Below are positions 48,638 to 56,932 of a DNA stretch of 64,000 bases, piece after piece. A program made the translations under genes and the position numbers. Under the pieces are notes generated by a model. It did no database searches, was not told the DNA's origin, and was given only the letters and a program-made list of their open reading frames with translations. Where the stretch lies: assembly GCF_024227715.1 (NCBI RefSeq), contig NZ_CP100448.1, forward strand, positions 1,426,001 to 1,490,000, in the 5' to 3' direction. Numbering within the stretch: position 1 is the stretch's first letter; the number at the start of each line of letters is the position of its first letter. Source of the DNA: Halomarina litorea. GTDB lineage: Archaea > Halobacteriota > Halobacteria > Halobacteriales > Haloarculaceae.

Positions 48638-50299
48638 TCAGCGTGCGTCCGTCGCGGTGCCGTCGCCGTCCTCCCGGCCGAAGTGTCGCCGCGCGCGGGC
48701 CAGCACCCGTCTGTCGTCGTTCGGCCGGTCGACCGTCTTGTCGACCGCGTAGGCGGTGTACGTACACGCCTCCCGCGAGAACTCGACGACGGCGTAGCCC
48801 CACTCGTGGCTGTCGAAGAACGCCATCTGGGGGTTCATCGCGGGCATCGCACGCCGGAAGAGCGGGCGCGCGAGTCGCGCCGCGAGGCCGTCGTCCACGC
48901 CGAAGGTCTCCGAGAAGTTGACGCTCGTGACGGGCGGTCCCATGAACTCCGTCCCGACGGCCGGGCCGTCGCTCCCGTCGAGGCGCTGGGTCCCCGCGAG
49001 CGAGCAGTGGAGGTCGCCGCTGAGCGTGACGACCGCCGGGTCTGCGTCGTGGAGGTCGGAGAACACTCGCTTGCGCTCGTAGGGGAAGCCGTCCCACGTC
49101 GAGTCGGCCTTCGGGTGGACGGCGAACGGGCCGACGCCGACGCGGAACGGCATCGTGAGGACGGCGCTGGCCCACCCGAGCCACCGGGTGTCCGCCGCGG
49201 CGGTCCGGTCGGCGAACCACTCCCGCTGGTCGTCGCCGAGCATCGACCGGTCCGGGTCGCCCTCGCCGCCGAGGCCGAGGGTGACGCCGAACAGCGAGAG
49301 CGCCCGTGGGGGCGGTCCGTCGCGGTAGAACCGGTTGTCGGTGACGAGGAGTTCGAGCAGGTCGCCGAACCGGAGCGACCGGTAGAGGCGAAACGACTCG
49401 TGGGGGTGTTCCTCGTCCGGGTCGTAGTGGACCCGCGAGGGGACGTTCTCGTACCACGCCCGGATGCCGGCGTGGAGCAGAGCCGTCGCGACTTCGGGGT
49501 CGTCGCCCTCGGGGTGGTCCGGGAGGACCGGCACGTCGCGCGCGTCGTCCCAGTAGCGGTCGTTCGAGACCCCGTGGTCGTCCCACCCGGCGACGAGCGT
49601 GTGCGCTTCGAGCGCACACTGGAGGTTCCGGTCGGACCGGTAGAGGCGGTGGAGCGCCCGGAAGTCCGCGAGCGTCGTCGCCCGGTCGGTCCCGCTCGGG
49701 AGCGTCGGGTTGCGGTCGGGGTAGCGCGCCCCGTCGTCGGCCGCGAACAGGCCGCCCGCCGACTCGTAGATGAAGTCCCCGAGGTGGAGGAGGAAGTCGA
49801 CGTCCTCCTCGGCGATGTGGGCCAGCGCGCCGTAGTAGCCGTTCTCGTAGTCCTGACACGAGAGGACGCCGAACCGGACCGACTCGACGCTCGCCTCCGG
49901 GTCGGGGAGCGTCCGACAGCGCCCGGTCCGGGAGGCGACGCCGTCGTGGACGAAGCGGTAGTAGTAGGTCGTGTCCACCTCGAGGCGGCCGTCGAGGTCG
50001 AGGCGGACCGTGTAGTCGAACGCCGGGTCGACGCGGTCGGCGGGCAGGTGGGCGTCGACGACGACCGCCTCGAAGTCCGGGTTCTCGGCGACGACGACGC
50101 GGACGGGGTCGGCGGGGTCGTATCGCTCCCCGTCGAGGCGCGTCCAGAGGACGACGCCGGCGGGCGTCGGCCCCCCGCTGGCCACCGACTGGGGGAACAC
50201 CGAGTTGGCCGCCGAGTCGTCGACGTCGCCGGGGTCGAAGGCGTCGTCCGGGTCCGCGAGTGCCGACGGTCGGACGTCCGGGAGTGCCTCACCCCCCAT
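48638..50299 (-). CDS. PhoD-like alkaline phosphatase or phosphodiesterase
   Basis: This 553-residue metallophosphoesterase of the PhoD family has an N-terminal beta domain (about 30-125: FPQSVASGGPTPAGVVLWTRL to YYYRFVHDGVASRTG) and a catalytic domain with FGVLSCQDYENGYYGAL, DFLLHLGDFIYES, VAGWDDHGVSNDRYW and VTLSGDLHCSLAGT. All metal-binding blocks are present. Unlike most PhoD proteins no Tat signal is visible: ATG 50299 starts MGGEALPDVRPSA; a TTG at 50314 adds only five residues. It may be cytoplasmic or use an unrecognised export route. It stands alone. Phosphate-ester substrates are likely. Confidence 0.88.
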   Translation of the reverse strand: MGGEALPDVRPSALADPDDAFDPGDVDDSAANSVFPQSVASGGPTPAGVVLWTRLDGERYDPADPVRVVVAENPDFEAVVVDAHLPADRVDPAFDYTVRLDLDGRLEVDTTYYYRFVHDGVASRTGRCRTLPDPEASVESVRFGVLSCQDYENGYYGALAHIAEEDVDFLLHLGDFIYESAGGLFAADDGARYPDRNPTLPSGTDRATTLADFRALHRLYRSDRNLQCALEAHTLVAGWDDHGVSNDRYWDDARDVPVLPDHPEGDDPEVATALLHAGIRAWYENVPSRVHYDPDEEHPHESFRLYRSLRFGDLLELLVTDNRFYRDGPPPRALSLFGVTLGLGGEGDPDRSMLGDDQREWFADRTAAADTRWLGWASAVLTMPFRVGVGPFAVHPKADSTWDGFPYERKRVFSDLHDADPAVVTLSGDLHCSLAGTQRLDGSDGPAVGTEFMGPPVTSVNFSETFGVDDGLAARLARPLFRRAMPAMNPQMAFFDSHEWGYAVVEFSREACTYTAYAVDKTVDRPNDDRRVLARARRHFGREDGDGTATDAR

Positions 50300-50549
50300 C
50301 GGTCGCCTCGCCAACGCTCGTCGTCGTGTCGTCTGCGGGGAGCGCTCGTCTCACGACGGTTCGTTCCCCGGCGGGGGTGTTCAAGCTACGGCATGACGAT
50401 CGCGCCGGTACGGGGGACCTCCCGGAGGGAACCGCTCCGAACGCCACCCGACGTGCCACGGAACCCCCGGTTCGTCGCGGTACGACGCGAACGGTGGCGT
50501 GGTCGTCCGCGTCGACCCGGACCGCGGTCGGGGGCGTGCGCGGTGCCGG

Positions 50550-50951
50550 TCAGGTCCCGCTCCCGTCCTCGTGTTGGTGTGCCAGTTCGAGATACGGCTT
50601 CGCTCGCTCGAAGGAGAACCCCCGGGAGATGGTCCCGGACTCGCTGACGTACTCCACCAGGTCCGCCTCGCAGAGTTTGGGGAGGACGATGTGGTGGAGC
50701 GCCGTGACGAGGTACTCGCGCTGGTCGTCGGTCACCTCCTCCCGCGGGACGTCGTACTCCACGGCCGCGAGTTGCGACGCTACCTCGTCCCGAGATGCCC
50801 GTTCCTCGTCGACCAGGAGCGAGAGGACGGCCCGCTGGCGGGCCGTCGCGAGTGCCGAGAACAGGCGGTCGAGCGACAGTTCGTCCTCGCCACCGTCCGA
50901 CACGATATCCTGCCGTTCGCGGGGCAGAGACCGGTCTGATTTGTCGGCCAT
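50550..50951 (-). CDS. DUF7344 transcription regulator
   Basis: This 133-residue protein has a basic-acidic start (1-28) and a DUF7344 winged helix: LDRLFSALATARQRAVLSLLVD, VTDDQREYLVTALHHIVLPKL and CEADLVEYVSESGT, followed by a short helix FSFERAKPYLELAHQ. It lacks a membrane segment. The gene has a clear AT box upstream (50986-50995). It follows a HalOD1 gene on the same strand by 69 bases; both may respond to the same stimulus. Targets are unknown. It is the fourth DUF7344 protein of the window. Confidence 0.82.
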   Translation of the reverse strand: MADKSDRSLPRERQDIVSDGGEDELSLDRLFSALATARQRAVLSLLVDEERASRDEVASQLAAVEYDVPREEVTDDQREYLVTALHHIVLPKLCEADLVEYVSESGTISRGFSFERAKPYLELAHQHEDGSGT

Positions 50952-50985
50952 CAGGAACTCCTACTAGTTCAAGCAGGATCCGAGC

Positions 50986-50995
50986 TATATATTTA
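50986..50995 (-). promoter_or_regulatory. TATA region of the 50550 regulator
   Basis: tatatattta is the strongest AT cluster between the HalOD1 and DUF7344 genes. On the minus strand it lies 35-44 bases before the ATG at 50951, giving a short leader of about 10-15 bases. The upstream gene ends 26 bases before it, so the DUF7344 gene has its own promoter. Confidence 0.6.
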
Positions 50996-51020
50996 ATGGC
51001 CGATTGCCGGATATGGCCGG

Positions 51021-51335
51021 TCAGGTTTCCGAAGGCGGTCGGATGACGACCTCACCGTCGGTAATCGTGACCCGCGACTCCTCGTAGGTGAACGTGACAA
51101 CGGGGGACTCCGGACGATCCTGCCGGTCCGCGATGAGGTGCGCGACCCGTTCGACGGCCACTACGTCGCTCAGGGACGTCGACTCCGTCACCGGCACCCC
51201 CCGGATCTTCGCGACGGCTGATGCGATACCGAGGAGTACCCGCTCGGCGTCTGCTGTACTGGACGCGTCGTACTCGCTCCGGTAAGTCCCGGTCGTCTCG
51301 TCGAACCGGAACGAGTCGTATGAGTCGTGTGTCAT
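51021..51335 (-). CDS. HalOD1 output-domain protein
   Basis: This 104-residue protein consists of a single HalOD1 domain, a haloarchaeal output module: SFRFDETTGTYRSEYD as start, ADAERVLLGIASAVAKIRGV as helix, SLSDVVAVERVAHLIAD, and the C-terminal VVTFTYEESRVTITDGEVVI. HalOD1 usually follows receiver or sensor domains; here it is free-standing. It likely binds a partner response regulator or transcription factor. It lies 69 bases upstream of the DUF7344 regulator. tatatctg-type AT sequence (gatataaat on the minus strand, about 51398-51406) is its possible promoter, 63 bases upstream. Confidence 0.78.
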   Translation of the reverse strand: MTHDSYDSFRFDETTGTYRSEYDASSTADAERVLLGIASAVAKIRGVPVTESTSLSDVVAVERVAHLIADRQDRPESPVVTFTYEESRVTITDGEVVIRPPSET

Positions 51336-51509
51336 CGTCGATTGGATGCGCTCGTCGGGCGCGGGGACGTCGCTACGGGCGGAGGTCGCGCCTGTCGGAT
51401 TTATATCTGCTGGTGGTGGTGTTCAAAAAAGACATCAGTCGCAGTGATGACACAGGTTTCAGCGGTGAACAGCCGCCGGTGCGGACGTCCGTGTCCCCGG
51501 CGTCCCGGC

Positions 51510-52265
51510 TCAGAAGAGGGTCGCGTACTCGGCGTCGCTCCAGTAGCGCCCGAAGAGGGACTCGGCCCACTCGGCGACCGCCGGGTTCGACGTCTCGACG
51601 AACGCCGTCGGGAGTCCCTCCGAGTCGTGGGCGGTCAGACCGACCCGCTCGTCGAAGAGGAACAACTCGAACGGGCACTCGTCGTGTATCTTCACCTCGA
51701 ACCGCCCGGTCCGGGCCGACTCGCGTGACTCCGCGCCGTACTCGGAGAAGAGGACGTCGACGACCTCCCGGTTGAACACGGCCTGGATTTCGGCCCCGTT
51801 CCGGACCGAGCGATTGGCGATGTCGACGTATATCGGGGAGACGACCCGCGAGAACATCCGCATCGAGTCGGCGTCGGCGAGCATGTCGCGCAGTCGCTTG
51901 ACCGCCAGGTGTGGATGTCCCGCTCGCGGGCGGACGACCGTCGCGTCCGTCAGGTGCTCGAGCGGGAGGTCGACCGAGTCGGCGTCGACGACGTTGAGGA
52001 GCGGTTCGAGCCGCGCTATCGACTCGAGTTCGGAGAGGTACGTGTCGGTGCGGGCGGCGACTACCTCCCCGACGCCGGTCAGCCCGAACGTGCCGTCGAC
52101 GTCTTCGACGAGTCCCTTCTCCGTCAGCGACCGCATCGCGCGGTGGACCGTCGACCGGGACGCACTCGAGTTCCGTTCGAGCGCTTCGGTGTCTGCCGGT
52201 CCCTCGCGGAGGTGTGACAGTAACTCTGCCCGCTTGATTATCTCGGGTGCGTCGTCACGTTCCAT
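51510..52265 (-). CDS. HTH regulator with FilR1-type effector domain
   Basis: This 251-residue transcription regulator has an N-terminal winged helix (about 8-62: EIIKRAELLSHLREGPAD, NSSASRSTVHRAMRSLTEKG) and a C-terminal domain (about 115-245) with ADSMRMFSRVVSPIYVDI, AVFNREVVDVLFSEYG and CPFELFLFDERVGLTAHDSEG, the FilR1/DUF1724 pattern first described in methanogens. The effector domain probably binds a small molecule. The target may be its neighbour, the DUF1059 gene 114 bases upstream on the same strand. TATA is not obvious. Confidence in the fold is high, in function low. Confidence 0.82.
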   Translation of the reverse strand: MERDDAPEIIKRAELLSHLREGPADTEALERNSSASRSTVHRAMRSLTEKGLVEDVDGTFGLTGVGEVVAARTDTYLSELESIARLEPLLNVVDADSVDLPLEHLTDATVVRPRAGHPHLAVKRLRDMLADADSMRMFSRVVSPIYVDIANRSVRNGAEIQAVFNREVVDVLFSEYGAESRESARTGRFEVKIHDECPFELFLFDERVGLTAHDSEGLPTAFVETSNPAVAEWAESLFGRYWSDAEYATLF

Positions 52266-52379
52266 GGTGTGCAGTCCGCAGTGAGTGGGTCGGTCGCGTT
52301 CCCCGACCGACTTCCGGTGGTAGTGATAGCACGAACCGACCCCGTCTTCGGGGTCCGGGAGCGACTGCCGGGTGACTCG

Positions 52380-52538
52380 TTACGCGCGCTCGACCTCGGA
52401 GCGGATCGCCTCCCCTTCGAGGGACAGGTCGTGGGTCCGTTCCGCGTGCTCCTGGACGAGATACACCAGTTCGTCCTCCGAGTCCGCACGGATCATGAAG
52501 CTACACCCAGTCTGATAACACTCGAACTTGACAGGCAT
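52380..52538 (-). CDS. DUF1059 small protein, 52 aa
   Basis: ATG 52538 to TAA 52380 on the minus strand encodes 52 residues with MPVKFECYQTGCSFMIRADS at the N terminus, then EDELVYLVQEHAERTHD and VERA. This is the DUF1059 pattern: Cys7 and Cys12 plus a distal His pair (His31 and His36), a likely zinc site C-x4-C-x18-H-x4-H. The function is unknown. The upstream 100 bases contain gttttaatct (minus strand gattaaaac, about 52561-52570) as promoter. It is followed by the FilR1-type regulator on the same strand. Confidence 0.8.
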   Translation of the reverse strand: MPVKFECYQTGCSFMIRADSEDELVYLVQEHAERTHDLSLEGEAIRSEVERA

Positions 52539-52639
52539 CGATTGCACGGACGACGGGGTTAGATTAAAACCTCACCTTCCGCCAGCGGGTACCGTCTGTC
52601 GGGACGGGACTCCGCGCCGGGGAGGGGTACCGACCGTCC

Positions 52640-54514
52640 TCAGTCGTCGTCCTCCTCGTCCCCGCCGGTTCCGGTCGCCAGCCCCGCCCGTCGCCCGTCT
52701 GCGACGTCGAGGTAGCCGTCGTCGGTCACGCGGATTGCCTGGACGTTGCCGAGTTGCCGCGGTTCGGGCTGGAGCGTGTGGTTCCGCTCGCGGAGGTTCG
52801 AGACGGTCCCGTCGGGAACCGCCGGCTCCCAGAGCACCTCGGGGTCGGTGTCGTTGTAGATGCGCGGCTCACGCACGGCCTCGGGGAGCGAGAGGCCGAA
52901 CGTGGCGACGTTCACGATGACCTGCGCGACGGTGGTGATGATGGTCTTGCCGCCGGGGGAGCCGACGGTCATGAGCGGGTCGCCGTCCTCGAAGACGATG
53001 GTGGGGCTGGTCGAACTGAGGGGCCGTTTCGTCGGGGCCACCTCGTTCGGACCGCCCGGTACCGCGTCGAAGTCCGTCAGTTCGTTGTTGAGCACGACGC
53101 CGTACTCGGGGACGACGATGCCGGAACCGAACAGTTGCTCGATGGTCGACGTCCACGAGACGAGGTTGCCGTCGCCGTCCGCGACGGTGAAGTGCGTCGT
53201 GTGGCTCGTGTTCCGCGAGGAGGCGCGGGACCCGCCGGGTTCGCTCCCCACGTCGACGGAGGGTGCCTCCACGACGTAGGGGTTCCCGGGCTGATAGCTC
53301 CACGGGTCGCCGGGCTGTGGCCGCCCGGGACTCGCGTTGTGCGGCGGGATGAGGCCCCGGCGCTCCGCGAGGTACGCCTCGTCGAAGAGCCCCTGCCACG
53401 GCGCGTCGACGAACGCCTTGTCGCCCATGTACTCGCCCCGGTCGGCGTACGCGAGGCCGAACGCCTCGACGAGCGCGTGGTACTTCGCCGCGTCGCGGGG
53501 GTCGTACTGCCCGAGGTCGAGGGGGTCGACGAGGTTCAGGATGTGCCCGATGGTGAGACCGCCGGAACTCGGCAGGGACATCGTCCGCACCGTCAGGCCG
53601 TCGTACTCGGCGTGCTCGGCGTGGTCGATGGTGACGTTGTAGCGCGCGAGGTCGTCGACTGTCATGGAGCCACCCTCCTCCTGGACCACGTCGGCGAGCG
53701 CCTGTCCGAGCTCGCCGCCGTAGAGCGCGCCGATTCCCTCGTCGCGGATGCGCCGGAAGGCTTCCGCGAGGTGAGGCTGGTCCAGCGTGTCTCCCTCCGA
53801 GAGCGGTTCGCCGTCCGGGACGAACAGGTCGCGCGCGGCGTCGTTGAAGCGGCCCATGTTCTCGCGGATGGACTGGGCGACGAAGGCGTCCACCTCCACC
53901 CGGGTCCCGTTAGGTTTCGCCAACTGGATGGCCGGTTCGATGAGGTCCGCGATGTCGCGGCTCCCGAAGCGCTTGAGCGCGACGTCGCAGGCACGGAGGG
54001 TGCCGGGGACGCCCACCGCCTGCCCGAGACCGATGCGCTCGCCGAACGGGATGGGTTCGCCGTTCTCCTGCAGGAACATGTCCTTCTCGGCGTTCAGCGG
54101 GGCGCGCTCGCGGTTATCGACGGCGTACGTCTCGTCTTCGTCGGCGTCGTAGACGAGCATGAACCCGCCGCCGCCGATGCCGGAGGTGTGCGGCTGGGTG
54201 ACGTTCAGGGCGAACTGGACGGCAACCGCCGCGTCGACGGCGTTGCCACCGCCTGCGAGGACGCGCTTCCCGACTTCGGAGGCCTGTGGGTGGACGGAGG
54301 CGACCATCCCGTCCGCCGCACGGGCGACGCTGGGGGCGGGCATCTCGCCGTCCTGCGTTGTGCCGTCGCCGTCGTCGCCGGCGACGACGCCCGCACCGCC
54401 GGTGACCATCCCGACGCCGAGTGCCGCCGTTCCGGCGAGGAAGGACCGCCGGTTCGTCGACAGGTCGGCGTGGTCGCCCGCATCCCGGCTTCGACCGCCG
54501 TCTTTTCGTGACAT
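52640..54514 (-). CDS. ggt: Gamma-glutamyltransferase (Tat-exported)
   Basis: This 624-residue Ntn-hydrolase precursor has a Tat signal (NRRSFLAGTAALG, 21-33). The large-subunit part has GGGNAVDAAVAVQFALNVTQPHTSG with the oxyanion region and the GGGFMLVYD strand. Autocleavage should occur before Thr439 in TTHFTVADGDGN, the nucleophile of the small subunit. The later SSTSPTIVFEDG and GSPGGKTIITTV complete the active site. It hydrolyses or transfers gamma-glutamyl groups of gamma-Glu-Cys or peptides outside the cell; haloarchaea use gamma-glutamylcysteine as thiol. It is divergent from the FMN oxidase, with ttaatatta (about 54542-54550) as its promoter. Confidence 0.93.
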   Translation of the reverse strand: MSRKDGGRSRDAGDHADLSTNRRSFLAGTAALGVGMVTGGAGVVAGDDGDGTTQDGEMPAPSVARAADGMVASVHPQASEVGKRVLAGGGNAVDAAVAVQFALNVTQPHTSGIGGGGFMLVYDADEDETYAVDNRERAPLNAEKDMFLQENGEPIPFGERIGLGQAVGVPGTLRACDVALKRFGSRDIADLIEPAIQLAKPNGTRVEVDAFVAQSIRENMGRFNDAARDLFVPDGEPLSEGDTLDQPHLAEAFRRIRDEGIGALYGGELGQALADVVQEEGGSMTVDDLARYNVTIDHAEHAEYDGLTVRTMSLPSSGGLTIGHILNLVDPLDLGQYDPRDAAKYHALVEAFGLAYADRGEYMGDKAFVDAPWQGLFDEAYLAERRGLIPPHNASPGRPQPGDPWSYQPGNPYVVEAPSVDVGSEPGGSRASSRNTSHTTHFTVADGDGNLVSWTSTIEQLFGSGIVVPEYGVVLNNELTDFDAVPGGPNEVAPTKRPLSSTSPTIVFEDGDPLMTVGSPGGKTIITTVAQVIVNVATFGLSLPEAVREPRIYNDTDPEVLWEPAVPDGTVSNLRERNHTLQPEPRQLGNVQAIRVTDDGYLDVADGRRAGLATGTGGDEEDDD

Positions 54515-54662
54515 GACGATACAACGTCCACTCAGAGTCGATTTAATATTAATTCAGCTCGGCTCTGTATTCGACTGTGTGCGAGAGTCCCTCTCGTGTA
54601 CTGGTGCCCAGTCTGCCACCTTCCCACACACCACTTATGTACCGCCCCTCCGACGCCCGCGT

Positions 54663-55865
54663 ATGGTCGAGGACCCCTCCGAGCCGTACGGACAGGACCG
54701 ACAGCGCGACGTCATCGCCTCCGGGATGCTCGCGGACGACCCGCCGGACCTCCCGGTCCGCTACGAGGAACTGGAGGCGCGCGCGGTGGAGGCGATGGAG
54801 TCGGGTCCGGCGAACTACCTCGCGGGCGGGGCGGGCGGGGAGACGACGATGAGCACCAACCGCGAGGCGTTCCGCGAGTGGCGTATCGTCCCCCGCCTCC
54901 TGCGGGACGTCTCCGAGCGTGACCTCTCGGTCGACCTCCTCGGCCGGGAGTTCGACGTCCCGTTCATGGTCGCGCCCATCGGCAACCAGACCATCTTCCA
55001 CGAGGCGGGCGAACTCGGGACCGCCGGTGCCTGCGCCGACCTGAACGTCCCGATGTGCCTCAGCTCCGTCTCCTCGCACACCATCGAGGAGGTGGCCGAC
55101 ACCCTCGGTGACACGCCGAAGTGGTTTCAGCTCTACTGGTCGTCGGAGCGGGCCATCATGGAGAGCTTCGTCGGGCGGGCCGAGGACGCGGGGTTCGACG
55201 CCATCGTCGTCACCGTCGACGTGCCCATCCTCGGGTGGCGCGAGCGCGACCTGCAGGGCGGCTACAGCCCAAGTCTCGACGGCGCGGGACTGGGCAACTA
55301 CTTCTCGGACCCCGCCTTCCGCGAGGGGCTGGACGAGCCACCGGAGGAGAACGAGTCCGCGGCCATCTACCACTGGCTCGACGTGTTCGGCAACCCGGCG
55401 CTCGACTGGGACGACGTCGAGGACCTCGTCGGGATGACCGACCTCCCGGTGGTCGTGAAGGGCCTGCTCCACCCCGACGACGCCGAGGAGGCCATCTCGC
55501 GCGGCGTCGACGCCATCGCCGTCTCGAACCACGGCGGCCGCCAACTCGACGGCGAAATCGCGGCGCTCGAAGCCCTGCCCGGCATCGCCGACCAGGTGAT
55601 GGGTCGCGTGCCCATCACCTTCGACAGCGGCATCCGGCGGGGACCGGACATCGTGAAGGCCCTCGCCCTCGGGGCGGACGCCGCGATGGTGGGCCGCCCG
55701 TTCGCCTGCGGCCTCGCCGTCGGCGGCGAGGCGGGCGTCCGCGAGGTGCTCTCCAACGTCCGGGGCGACCTCGACGTCTCGCTGTCGAACACGGGGACGG
55801 CGAGCGTCTCGGACCTCGACGAGTCCGTACTCGTCCACCGGTCGGAACTGGCAGGCGGGCGCTGA
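54663..55865 (+). CDS. FMN-dependent 2-hydroxyacid oxidase (lactate 2-monooxygenase-like)
   Basis: This 400-residue FMN TIM barrel of the alpha-hydroxyacid dehydrogenase family has LRDVSERDLSVDLLGREF, PFMVAPIGNQTIFHEAGELG, VVVKGLLHPDDAEEAISRGV and the catalytic SNHGGRQLDGE, followed by FDSGIRRGPDIVKALALGAD and the phosphate-binding GRPFACGLAVGGE. The long loop 4 insert (about 190-260) resembles lactate 2-monooxygenase. It oxidises L-lactate or another 2-hydroxyacid with oxygen or an acceptor. ATG 54663 follows TATA-like cacttatgtacc (54630-54641) by about 22-33 bases. The upstream long frame is an antisense shadow of ggt. Confidence 0.88.
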   Translation: MVEDPSEPYGQDRQRDVIASGMLADDPPDLPVRYEELEARAVEAMESGPANYLAGGAGGETTMSTNREAFREWRIVPRLLRDVSERDLSVDLLGREFDVPFMVAPIGNQTIFHEAGELGTAGACADLNVPMCLSSVSSHTIEEVADTLGDTPKWFQLYWSSERAIMESFVGRAEDAGFDAIVVTVDVPILGWRERDLQGGYSPSLDGAGLGNYFSDPAFREGLDEPPEENESAAIYHWLDVFGNPALDWDDVEDLVGMTDLPVVVKGLLHPDDAEEAISRGVDAIAVSNHGGRQLDGEIAALEALPGIADQVMGRVPITFDSGIRRGPDIVKALALGADAAMVGRPFACGLAVGGEAGVREVLSNVRGDLDVSLSNTGTASVSDLDESVLVHRSELAGGR

Positions 55866-55887
55866 GCCGGTTCAGAGCCTCAGAGCC

Positions 55888-56865
55888 TCAGAACCGCACG
55901 GGGGCGAGTTCCTCCACCGTTCGCTCGGCGAGGTGGCCCGCGCTGTTCGGGATGGTCAGGAGCGGTCGGTCGACGACGTCCATCTCCCCGATCTCGCGCA
56001 ACTGCTCGCGGGCCTCCTCGGGCGTGCCGGCGACGCCGAGGGCGGCGACCATCTCGTCGGTAACGGCCTCGGCGGCCGCCCCCCGGTCGCCCTCGTGCCA
56101 CAGGTCGGCGACCCGGTCGGCCTCCTCGGGGAACCGTCCGCCGACTGCTCGCTGGTAGCCCTTCCCGCTCCCGACGTAGTACGCGAGGTGTTTGCGGACC
56201 ATCAGGCGGGCCTCGTCGGCGTCGTCGCTCACGCAGGCGGGGACGTAGGGGGCCACGTCGATGGCGTCGGGGTCGCGGCCCGCCTCCGCCGCGTGCTCTG
56301 CGATGTACTCGAAGGAGTCGGCGAGGTCCGGGAACGGGACGTTGTGGGGGATCCAGCCGTCACAGAGGCGGGCGACGACCCGCCGGTTCGCGCTGCCGAG
56401 GGCGGCGTGGTAGATGGGCACGTCGTGGTCCAGCGACGGGAAGTCGGCGGCGTGGAACACGTCGCCATCGTAGGTGACGCGCCCCTCACCGGAGAGGTAG
56501 GCCTTCGTCAGTTCGATGCACTCGTGGGCGCGCCGGATGGGATTCGGGTCGTCCCACTCCATCCCGTGGAGGTCCTCGACGGCCTTCCGGGTGCTGGTGC
56601 CGACGCCGAGCGTGAACCGCCCGTCGGAGAGGTCGTCGATGGTCTTCGCTGTCATCGCCAGCACCGCGGGGGTGCGCGAGAAGACGTTGAGGATGGCCGT
56701 CCCGAGTTCGATGTCGTCCGTCCGGGCGGCCACGTCCGTCAGGCGAACGACGGAGCTCTCGCCCCAGAGTTCGCCCATCCACGCGGACTCGTAGCCGAGG
56801 TCCTCGGCGCGGACGGTGAAGGCGGTCGGGTCGTCGACTGCTGGTACAAGTACGCCAAGTCGCAT
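55888..56865 (-). CDS. LLM-class flavin/F420 oxidoreductase
   Basis: This 325-residue luciferase-like TIM barrel has MRLGVLVPAVDD, AEDLGYESAWMGELWGE, RTDDIELGTAILNVFSRTPA, IDDLSDGRFTLGVGTSTRKA and the C-terminal LGVAGTPEEAREQLREIGEM. The ordering is as in F420-dependent haloarchaeal members, related to the gene at 37598 but only about a third identical by eye. ATG 56865 was selected over the 13-residue longer frame because MRLGVLVP begins the first strand. It follows the CaiB-type enzyme on the same strand with 67 bases between. A role in acyl-CoA or sulfonate chemistry is possible. Confidence 0.84.
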   Translation of the reverse strand: MRLGVLVPAVDDPTAFTVRAEDLGYESAWMGELWGESSVVRLTDVAARTDDIELGTAILNVFSRTPAVLAMTAKTIDDLSDGRFTLGVGTSTRKAVEDLHGMEWDDPNPIRRAHECIELTKAYLSGEGRVTYDGDVFHAADFPSLDHDVPIYHAALGSANRRVVARLCDGWIPHNVPFPDLADSFEYIAEHAAEAGRDPDAIDVAPYVPACVSDDADEARLMVRKHLAYYVGSGKGYQRAVGGRFPEEADRVADLWHEGDRGAAAEAVTDEMVAALGVAGTPEEAREQLREIGEMDVVDRPLLTIPNSAGHLAERTVEELAPVRF

Positions 56866-56932
56866 GGCACCACGTGCCCCGCCGACGGGATAAATCCGTG
56901 CCACGCGACCTGCGGGTCGCGGCCGACGGCGC

